Source: Defluviicoccus sp.
GTDB taxonomy: Bacteria > Pseudomonadota > Alphaproteobacteria > Rhodospirillales > Defluviicoccaceae
DNA: 62,666 nucleotides
NCBI GenBank assembly: GCA_029624735.1
Contig: JARSSM010000028.1
Location: forward strand, 1 to 62,666
Direction of reading: 5' to 3'
Within the stretch, counting starts at the first letter, position 1; every line of letters begins with the position of its first letter. The notes beneath the pieces were generated by a model. It did no database searches. It was not told the DNA's origin and saw only the letters and a program-made list of their open reading frames with translations. Both the position numbers and the translations under genes were made by a program. Positions 49,048 through 54,817 of the stretch are shown in pieces.

Positions 49048-49391
49048 TTCCGATTGCGAGCGGGGTGCGGGTGTGGCTGGCGGTCGGCCGGACGGACATG
49101 CGCCGTGGCATGAACGGCCTTGCGGTGCAGGTCCAGGAGGCGCTGCATCGCGATCCGCACGCGGGCGATTTGTACGTTTTCAGGGGTCGTCGCGGTGATC
49201 TGATCAAGATTCTCTGGCATGACGCGCTGGGGATGTCGCTGTATGCGAAGCGATTGGAACGGGGTCGCTTCATCTGGCCGTCTCCCGCCGACGGCATCGT
49301 CGCGATCACGCCTTCGCAGCTCGCTTATTTGCTCGACGGCATCGATTGGCGCATGCCACAGCGCACCTGGCGGCCGACCGCCGCCGGTTGA
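49044..49391 (+). CDS. tnpB: IS66 accessory protein TnpB
   Basis: 115 residues, the standard IS66 Orf2 length. The signature GVRVWLAVGRTDMRRGMNGLAVQVQEALHRDPHAGDLYVFRGRRGDLIKILWHDALGMSLYAKRLERGRFIWP is complete. ATGA-coupled to tnpA. Confidence 0.96.
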   Translation: MIPIASGVRVWLAVGRTDMRRGMNGLAVQVQEALHRDPHAGDLYVFRGRRGDLIKILWHDALGMSLYAKRLERGRFIWPSPADGIVAITPSQLAYLLDGIDWRMPQRTWRPTAAG

Positions 49392-49430
49392 AGATAAGGG
49401 CTTACAAGCGGCTGCGAATCTGCTTCAAGG

Positions 49431-51047
49431 ATGGGGATGGCAACCGTCCCCGAACCGCTGCCGTCCGACCTTGCGGAAGCGCATGCGATGATCCTCGCCG
49501 AGCGCGCGGCCCGCCTCGCTGCCGAGGCCGAGGCAGCGACGGCGAAGGCGACGAAGCGTGTTCTCGATCTGGAGATCGAGCGCCTCAAGCTGGAGATCGC
49601 GCGGCTCAAGCGCCATCGCTTCGGCACGTCGTCGGAGCGCAGCAGCCGGCTGGAACAGCTGGAGCTGGCGCTCTGCGAGCTCGAGGAGACGGTGGCCGCT
49701 GTAGATGCGGCGCAAGCGCTGCGGGCGGCGGAACGGCCGGAGCCAGAGCAGCAGCCCCGCGGCACGACACCGCGCAAGCCGGCGCGGCGGCCGCTGCCGG
49801 CACACCTGCCGCGCACCCGCGTCGTCTATCCGGCGCCCACGACCTGTCCCTGTTGCGGCGGTGCCGTTCGCAAGCTGGGCGAGGAGATCACTGAGAGCCT
49901 TGAGCGGCTGCCGGCGCGCTGGTTCGTCATCCAGCATGTCCGCGAGAAGGTCTCCTGCCGCTGCTGCGAGGCAATCAACGAGGCCCCGGCGCCGTTCCAC
50001 CCCATCGCCCGCGGCCGCGCCGGCCCCAATCTTCTGGCCGAGGTGATGTTCGGCAAGTACGGGCTGCACCTGCCGCTGAACCGGCAAAGCGCCTGCTTCG
50101 CCCGCGAGGGCATCGAGCTTGACGTCTCGACGCTCGCCGGCTGGGTGGACACCGTCGCCGCTTCGCTGCAGCCGCTGACCGACGCGATCGCGGCGCATGT
50201 CCGCGCCGGCCACCGGATCCACGCCGACGAAACGCCGGTGCCGGTGCTGGCGAAAGGCAAGACACGAGAGGGGCGACTGTGGACGATCGTCCGCGACGAC
50301 CGGCCGTTTGCCGGCGCTGATCCCCCCGCCGCCGCCTACTTCTACTCGCCCGATCGCCGCGGCGTGCACGCCGAGCGGTTCCTTCAAGGCTTCACCGGCA
50401 TTATGCAGGCCGATGCGTTCTCCGGTTTCGGCCGCTTGTACAAACCCGGCCGCGCCGACGGCCCGATTGTCGAGGCGGCGTGCTGGAGCCACGCGCGCCG
50501 GGGCTTCTTCGAACTCGCCGAGCTGCAAAAGGGGCCGATCGCGATCGAAGCGGTGCGGCGGATCGACGCGCTGTTCGCGATCGAACGCGAGATCAACGGC
50601 CTTTCGGCCGGGCAGCGCCTCGCCGTCCGCGCCGAGCGATCTCGGCCGCTGGTGGATGCGCTCGCGGCCTGGCTGCGCGACCAGTACGCCCGCCTCTCGG
50701 CCAAATCAGCGACGGCGAAGGCCATCGATTACATGCTGAAGCGCTGGCCTTCCTTCACTCGCTTCCTCGATGACGGAACGATCTGCCTCACCAACAACGC
50801 GGCCGAGCGCGCGCTGCGTGGCATCGCCGTCGGCAGACGCAATTGGACCTTCGCCGGCTCCGACGAGGGCGGGCGGCGGGCAGCGGCGATGTACACCCTG
50901 ATCGAGACGGCAAAATTGAACGACGTCGACCCGCGCGCTTACCTCGCCGACGTCCTCGCCCGGCTGCCCGGCCACCCCGCCAGGCGCATCGACGACCTCC
51001 TACCCTGGAACTGGCAGAAACCGCAGCCCATCAGCGCTGCCGCGTAG
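49431..51047 (+). CDS. tnpC: IS66 transposase TnpC
   Basis: 538 residues. Leucine-zipper-like N-terminus (VLDLEIERLKLEIARLKRHRFGTSSERSSRLEQLELALCELEE), a zinc-binding CPCCGG / CRCCEA pair, then the DDE domain: HADETPVPVL (first Asp), GIMQADAFSGFGRLY (second Asp) and CLTNNAAERALRGIAVGRRNWTFAGSDEGG (Glu). Full length for an IS66 transposase. It ends 61 bp before the right end of the element. Confidence 0.96.
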   Translation: MGMATVPEPLPSDLAEAHAMILAERAARLAAEAEAATAKATKRVLDLEIERLKLEIARLKRHRFGTSSERSSRLEQLELALCELEETVAAVDAAQALRAAERPEPEQQPRGTTPRKPARRPLPAHLPRTRVVYPAPTTCPCCGGAVRKLGEEITESLERLPARWFVIQHVREKVSCRCCEAINEAPAPFHPIARGRAGPNLLAEVMFGKYGLHLPLNRQSACFAREGIELDVSTLAGWVDTVAASLQPLTDAIAAHVRAGHRIHADETPVPVLAKGKTREGRLWTIVRDDRPFAGADPPAAAYFYSPDRRGVHAERFLQGFTGIMQADAFSGFGRLYKPGRADGPIVEAACWSHARRGFFELAELQKGPIAIEAVRRIDALFAIEREINGLSAGQRLAVRAERSRPLVDALAAWLRDQYARLSAKSATAKAIDYMLKRWPSFTRFLDDGTICLTNNAAERALRGIAVGRRNWTFAGSDEGGRRAAAMYTLIETAKLNDVDPRAYLADVLARLPGHPARRIDDLLPWNWQKPQPISAAA

Positions 51048-51108
51048 CCACTCAGGCAAAAGCCGCCTCGTCAACCCGCCTCACCTGCGGCCTTCGCCGG
51101 ATGCGTAC

Positions 51109-51116
51109 GCTTCCGC
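51109..51116. repeat. IS66 target-site duplication, right copy
   Basis: GCTTCCGC directly after the IS right end, matching 48490-48497. Confidence 0.9.
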
Positions 51117-51407
51117 AGGGTTCGGCACCGGCGTGCCGGCGGCGCGTGCCTTCGCCAGCTCCTCCTCGACGGCGCGCTCGACGCTCTGCGGCGTGAGGTA
51201 GTACTTGCGCGCATTCTCATCGAAGAAGGCATCAAGGCGGGCGATCCCCTGCCGGTTGGGCTGGCACCAGTTGATGATGCTGCGCTCGGTGCGCGCCACG
51301 CCCGCGTCCTCGAACACCCGGGCCGCTTCGCGCACCGTCATCGTGTAGGCCTCGATGTTGTCGGGCCGGCGCGGAGCGATCGGTTCAAAGGGTACGGCGC
51401 CTGTTTC

Positions 51408-51557
51408 CGAACGGTTCGGAACGCTGCCGAAACTTTCGGAAGGGTTCGGCACGCTTCCGAAGTTTTCCGCAACGTGCGGAATGCTGCGGAAAGGTGCGGA
51501 ACCGTTCGGCACGGTTGCGAAGGTGTCGGCAGTATTCGGAACCGAGCCCGAAGACGT
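51408..51557 (-). repeat. Five tandem 30-bp/10-residue repeats in coding sequence
   Basis: Within the disrupted gene, SVPNTADTFA, TVPNGSAPFR, SIPHVAENFG, SVPNPSESFG and SVPNRSETGA are head-to-tail decapeptides. At DNA level they recur as variants of TTCGGNA...TTCCGNA, so the tract is also rich in partial palindromes. Confidence 0.8.
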
Positions 51558-51595
51558 GGGATCCAATTGAGCATCCATACACGTCCATTGTCGGC

Positions 51596-51639
51596 GAAAT
51601 TAAAATAAATGCAAGGGGAGGGGAGGAAAGTTTTCCACA
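51596..51639. promoter_or_regulatory. AT-rich tract and DnaA-box-like site
   Basis: An A/T-rich stretch (51596-51611) is followed by TTTTCCACA at 51631-51639, which fits the relaxed DnaA-box pattern TTWTNCACA. It lies in the divergent gap between the disrupted gene and the HTH gene. Suggestive of a replication region but a single box is weak evidence. Confidence 0.4.
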
Positions 51640-51670
51640 GGCAGCACGCCTGCTTGCAGACCGCTGAGAA

Positions 51671-51681
51671 TGCTATACTGG
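51671..51681 (+). promoter_or_regulatory. Extended -10 promoter motif
   Basis: TGCTATACTGG includes an extended -10 (TGnTATACT) just before the HTH gene start. The same 11-mer recurs at 53026-53036 before the first ATPase gene, suggesting a shared element promoter. Confidence 0.55.
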
Positions 51682-51687
51682 CAGGTG

Positions 51688-52065
51688 ATGCAACGCTTCA
51701 CCACCATGGCGCCCATCGGCGACCTGCTCAAAGAGAAGAACATTATTCTTAAAGGCGCCGACGTATTGAGTGCGCGCGGCTTCACGCAAGTGCCCAACCA
51801 TGTGCTCAAGTCCGATCAGCTGTCGCCGGGAGCGAAGCTCGCCTACGCCATGCTGCTCTCTTACGCCTGGCAGAACGACTATTGCTTCCCCGGCCAGGAG
51901 CGCCTCGCGAAGGACATGGGAGCGGGCCTGCGCAGTGTCGTCCGCTTCATCCACGAGCTGGAGGAAAACCACTTCGTCGTCATCAAGCGGCGCGGCCAGG
52001 GCCGGCCCAATCTCTACGAGCTCAACCTGAAGGTCACGGCCAACAAGCAGCGTGGCCAATCCTGA
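51688..52065 (+). CDS. HTH-domain protein, replication-initiator-like
   Basis: 125 residues from the ATG at 51688 (ATG at 51706 possible). Winged-helix HTH_36-type features: FTQVPNHVLKSDQLSPGAKLAYAMLLSYAWQNDYCFPGQERLAKDMGAGLRSVVRFIHELEENHFVVIKRRGQGRPNLYELNL. Proteins of this kind act as plasmid replication initiators or transcription regulators. The stop at 52063 looks early: VPKWH-like peptide coding continues beyond it in shifting frames, so the C-terminus may have been lost by a frameshift or stop mutation. Iteron-like repeats overlap its 3' end. Confidence 0.75.
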   Translation: MQRFTTMAPIGDLLKEKNIILKGADVLSARGFTQVPNHVLKSDQLSPGAKLAYAMLLSYAWQNDYCFPGQERLAKDMGAGLRSVVRFIHELEENHFVVIKRRGQGRPNLYELNLKVTANKQRGQS

Positions 52066-52066
52066 A

Positions 52067-52128
52067 GTGCCAAATTGGCACATCTAGAGGTGCCAAAATG
52101 TCCGGTCTAGAGGTGCCAAAATGGCACC
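52067..52128. repeat. Iteron-like repeats with inverted symmetry
   Basis: CTAGAGGTGCCAAAATG occurs at 52084-52100 and 52107-52123 (23-bp period, about two helical turns). A related unit GTGCCAAATTGGCAC is at 52067-52081. The second copy is part of the perfect inverted repeat GGTGCCA-AAA-TGGCACC (52112-52128). The common core is GTGCCAAA. Confidence 0.7.
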
Positions 52129-52525
52129 CTAAGAATATAGAGAATAATAATACAGAAAACAAAAATACTCAGGTTGCGGACGCTTTGATTTTGACCGGAC
52201 GAGAGGCGGCCTGCCGGTGGTGGCGATGATGGATAGCGACGACTTCCAGGACCACCTGGAGCTGTTGATCCCGAGGTCACTCGAACCCTTGCCGACAGTG
52301 CTGCCGAGGACCGTGCCGGGAAGGGACGGCCGCTCGCGGCCATCATCGACGCGCTCGAAGACGAGGACACTTAGCATTGAGCGGCCAACGCCTCCGGTTC
52401 CGCCGACCGCCGCAATCAGGGGCCTCCACGCTTGCAGCGCGGCCGTCACCCGCGCTACGCTTTTCCCCGCCTGAGGCATCGTTAACCTCGGGGCATCGCG
52501 ATGCTCCCTCACAGGAGTGTCCGCG
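52129..52525 (+). other. AT-rich tract and a possible decayed small gene
   Basis: Immediately after the repeats, 52131-52175 is strongly AT-rich and could be a DNA-unwinding segment. Further on, an ATG at 52229 opens MDSDDFQDHLELLIP, and the +1/-1 shifted frame continues EVTRTLADSAAEDRAGKGRP and LAAIIDALEDEDT to a TAG at 52372-52374. This looks like one small acidic protein broken by a frameshift, but I know no homologue. Confidence 0.4.
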
Positions 52526-52723
52526 ATGCGGCTCTTATCGAAGAAGCAGATCCGTGACTTGGTGCTCTACTCGCCCCAGCACATCGCCCGCCTGGAGGCA
52601 CGGGGCGACTTCCCTCGCCGAGTGAAGCTCGGTCAGTGCCGGGTGGGCTGGGTTGAAGACGAGGTGATGGAGTGGCTGAAAGCACGGATCGCCAAGCGCG
52701 ATAATCCCACCGATCGCTCCTGA
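52526..52723 (+). CDS. AlpA-family transcriptional regulator
   Basis: 65 residues from the ATG at 52526, placed 8 nt after AGGAG. MerR-like small HTH: LLSKKQIRDLVLYSPQHIARLEARGDFPRRVKLGQCRVGWVEDEVMEWLKARIAKR, the classic AlpA/excisionase layout. Such proteins activate prophage or island excision genes or regulate mobile-element promoters. It is followed by a strong terminator, so it is a single-gene unit. Confidence 0.88.
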   Translation: MRLLSKKQIRDLVLYSPQHIARLEARGDFPRRVKLGQCRVGWVEDEVMEWLKARIAKRDNPTDRS

Positions 52724-52732
52724 CGGAGCGCT

Positions 52733-52761
52733 GGCAGGGTCTCTCGACCCTGCCTTTTTTT
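52733..52761 (+). terminator. Strong intrinsic terminator
   Basis: GGCAGGGTC, TCTC, GACCCTGCC, then seven T. It closes the AlpA-like transcript and isolates it from the ATPase operon. Confidence 0.92.
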
Positions 52762-52763
52762 AG

Positions 52764-52806
52764 GTGGATACGGCATGTGGATGACAGGTACATGCCATGT
52801 ATCCAC
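52764..52806. repeat. Imperfect 43-bp palindrome
   Basis: GTGGATAC and GGCATGT (52764-52778) are mirrored by ACATGCC (52790-52796), two extra bases and GTATCCAC (52799-52806). Located just after the terminator and before the larger inverted repeat. Candidate protein-binding or nicking region. Confidence 0.6.
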
Positions 52807-52856
52807 ATCTTCCGCGGGCGCGTAACCGCGCAGATTGCGGACCATTGCACCACATT

Positions 52857-53016
52857 CCGCACACAAGTTCGTCGGGCTCCTCGCCACGACCCCATGCGCT
52901 TCCCGCTCAATCCATGAGCGCTGCCGCCACGTCGCAAACGCCGCAGGCAGCGGCCTTTGCTCGGGTGAACCGCATGGGGTCGTGGCGCTCACGCACCAAC
53001 GACGAACTTGGTGCGG
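52857..53016. repeat. Long composite inverted repeat upstream of the ATPase operon
   Basis: Three nested pairs share one centre: CCGCAC/GTGCGG (52857-52862, 53011-53016), CAAGTTCGTCG/CGACGAACTTG (52864-52874, 53000-53010) and CGCCACGACCCCATGCG/CGCATGGGGTCGTGGCG (52882-52898, 52971-52987). Together they give 34 matched base pairs around a 72-bp centre. The right arm runs into the operon promoter. Confidence 0.75.
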
Positions 53017-53025
53017 TACCGTACC

Positions 53026-53036
53026 TGCTATACTGG
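53026..53036 (+). promoter_or_regulatory. Promoter of the ATPase operon
   Basis: TGCTATACTGG gives an extended -10 (TGCTATACT); a TTGGTG lies 15 bp upstream inside the long inverted repeat. Transcription would start near 53042, so the first usable start codon of the ATPase is at 53095. Confidence 0.55.
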
Positions 53037-53094
53037 TAGCAGAGGTTCCTTCGACGGCAGGACCCCATACGGCATCCTCCCATACGGCAAGGCG

Positions 53095-54399
53095 ATGGGT
53101 GCGGCGATGCGGTCCTGCCTTGGGATGGAACTCGGACTCACAATCTCCAACCCCTTCCTCAAACAAGAGGACGGCACGCCGATCGTCAACGAGCGGCGGT
53201 TTACCCATACCCACGTCATCGGCAAGTCCGGAGTGGGCAAGAGCACCGCGCTCGAACGCTGGGCGATCGACGATATCGTGAATGGCGAGGCGATCGCCTT
53301 CTTCGATCCGCACGGCCACAGTGCGGCCGAGATCCTCAAACACGTGCCGCCCGAAAGGCGGCGCGACGTCATCGTGTTCGATCCGGCCGATCGCCGGTTC
53401 CCGATCGGGTTCAACCCGCTGCACAACATTGCCCGCGAGCGCATGCCGTTCGTCGCCTCGTCCCTGGTCGACAGCTTCCGCAGCCTGTGGGCGTCGTCGT
53501 GGGGGCCGCAGTTGGAACAGTTCCTCTACAACGGCATCGCGGCGCTGTTGGAAGTGCCGGACGGCACGCTGGTAGGCTTGAAGTTCCTCCTCACCGCGCC
53601 CGACTACCGGCGCCGGGTGCTCGCCCACGTCCGTGATCCGCTGATCCGCGATTTCTGGGCGAGCGACTTCGAGCGCCACATGCCCGCGCGCGAGCAGCGC
53701 GAGCGGACGCTCTCGACGCTCAACAAGATCGGCGCCCTGATCGCCGATCCCAGCCTGCGCAACATCATCGGCCAGCCGAAGTCGAGCCTGCGTATTGGCG
53801 ACATCTTCGCCGGCAAGATCCTCATCGTCTCGCTGGCGCAAGGCGAGCTCGGCATCCGCAAGGCGTCGCTGATCGGCTCGCTGCTGCTGTCGCAGATCCA
53901 TCTGGCCGCACTCTCGAACAGCCGCCCCTTCCACCTCTACATCGACGAGTGCCACCAGTTCGGCGCCGAGACGCTGGTCGAGATGCTGTCCGGCATCCGC
54001 AAGTTCAACGTCTCCTTGGTGCTGGCGCACCAGTACCTCGACCAGCTCAGCCCGGCGCTCCGCTCGGCGCTGTTGGGCACCGTCGGCACCACCGTCGCCT
54101 TCCGCGTTGGCACCGCGGACGCCGAGATCCTCGCCCGCGAGTTCGGGCTCAACAAGGAGCATCCGGCGCTGGAGCAGCTGGCGCCGCATACGGCGCTCAG
54201 CCGCAACGGCGGCACCCACCATCTCGTGATGCCGCAAACCGATGCGCCATCCTATCCGAAGGTGAGCGCGATCCGCGCCCAGTCGCGCCATCGCTACGCC
54301 CGGCCGGCGGCAGACGTCGAGGCGCGCCTGGCCGCCTTCATGAACAGGCTTGACGACGCCCCCAAACGGAGGCCTACCAAAAAATTAGTGTGGGGATAA
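53095..54399 (+). CDS. HerA/TraD-type DNA translocase ATPase (soluble)
   Basis: 434 residues from the ATG at 53095 (53125 also possible). Walker A THVIGKSGVGKSTALERW; FFDPHGHSAAEILKHVPPERRRDVIVFDPADRRFPIGFNPL; NKIGALIADPSLRNIIGQ; GKILIVSLAQGELG; Walker B FHLYIDECHQF; sensor-like LVLAHQYLDQLSPALRSALLGTVGT. This is the conjugative coupling/HerA-FtsK superfamily with a TraM-recognition-like region. No TM segment. Expected to pump or unwind DNA. It heads an operon with a related, membrane-anchored ATPase two genes on. No relaxase or secretion channel is seen nearby. Confidence 0.88.
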   Translation: MGAAMRSCLGMELGLTISNPFLKQEDGTPIVNERRFTHTHVIGKSGVGKSTALERWAIDDIVNGEAIAFFDPHGHSAAEILKHVPPERRRDVIVFDPADRRFPIGFNPLHNIARERMPFVASSLVDSFRSLWASSWGPQLEQFLYNGIAALLEVPDGTLVGLKFLLTAPDYRRRVLAHVRDPLIRDFWASDFERHMPAREQRERTLSTLNKIGALIADPSLRNIIGQPKSSLRIGDIFAGKILIVSLAQGELGIRKASLIGSLLLSQIHLAALSNSRPFHLYIDECHQFGAETLVEMLSGIRKFNVSLVLAHQYLDQLSPALRSALLGTVGTTVAFRVGTADAEILAREFGLNKEHPALEQLAPHTALSRNGGTHHLVMPQTDAPSYPKVSAIRAQSRHRYARPAADVEARLAAFMNRLDDAPKRRPTKKLVWG

Positions 54400-54412
54400 G
54401 GGGGGACTGATC

Positions 54413-54817
54413 ATGCAGCTTCATATCATCCGTTCGCAGAAGACCGCGGGTCTGATCGCCAAGTCGGTCGTTTTCTGCGTCGACGCGCGTGCCCAGTACA
54501 CGGCCGAAGAGCGGGCCAAGATCATCAAGTACAATCTTGGCTACGTGCTCGTTTACGAGAGCGAGAAGCGCAAGGCGCACTTGGCTGCGGCAAGCGATGG
54601 CCGTGGCTTTCTCAGCAGCATGTTGCACAGCATCGCTGCCGGGCTTTCGCTGAGGATCACCCTCGATTCCCTTGGGCAAGGGCATCACATCGAACTCAAG
54701 AGCCTCGACGAGTTGCTCGCCGCCGAGCAGGCGATGGACGAAGCCTGCACCCAGGCCAAGTTGTTCTTGGAGATCGCTGACGGCTTCGACGGCCGTGAAA
54801 TCCTCAAGACCTACTGA
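54413..54817 (+). CDS. Hypothetical protein between the paired ATPases
   Basis: 134 residues, no family recognised. Begins MQLHIIRSQKTAGLIAKSVVFCVDARAQYTAEERAKIIKYNLGYVLVYESEKRKAH, includes SLRITLDSLGQGHHIELKSLDELLAAEQAMDEAC and ends ...FDGREILKTY. No signal or TM segment. It lies 13 bp after the first ATPase gene and its stop shares a base with the next start (TGATG), so it is probably a subunit or regulator of the ATPase pair. Confidence 0.75.
   Translation: MQLHIIRSQKTAGLIAKSVVFCVDARAQYTAEERAKIIKYNLGYVLVYESEKRKAHLAAASDGRGFLSSMLHSIAAGLSLRITLDSLGQGHHIELKSLDELLAAEQAMDEACTQAKLFLEIADGFDGREILKTY

Larger units (their letters stand above)
48498..51108 (+). mobile_element. Complete IS66-family insertion sequence
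   Basis: 2611 bp with terminal inverted repeats at 48498-48519 and 51087-51108 (20 of 22 bases match; ends GTAAGCATCC and, inverted, GTACGCATCC). It carries the three-gene IS66 set tnpA-tnpB-tnpC on the plus strand and is flanked by a perfect 8-bp duplication, GCTTCCGC. All three frames are open, so it may still be active. It interrupts a minus-strand gene. Confidence 0.95.
48189..51578 (-). pseudogene. HTH/coiled-coil gene split by IS66 insertion
   Basis: On the minus strand, codons 1-157 lie at 51578-51109 and the rest at 48489-48189. Removing the IS and one copy of GCTTCCGC rejoins the frame exactly (…PNPAEA|HAPAAEPLPK…) into one 256-residue protein. The N-terminus has five tandem 10-residue repeats. 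The middle has a MerR/plasmid-type HTH (MTVREAARVFEDAGVARTE, then RSIINWCQPNRQGIARLDAFF and YLTPQSVERAVEEEL). The C-terminus is a coiled coil (WEELERENRDLQITTRAKDY onward). Probably a replication- or partition-linked DNA-binding protein. The N-terminal piece could still be translated (165 residues, 8 from the IS). Confidence 0.88.

Noticed and set aside
52797..53039. Open frames on both strands between the AlpA and ATPase genes
   Set aside because: They arise over the long inverted repeat and have no recognisable protein features.
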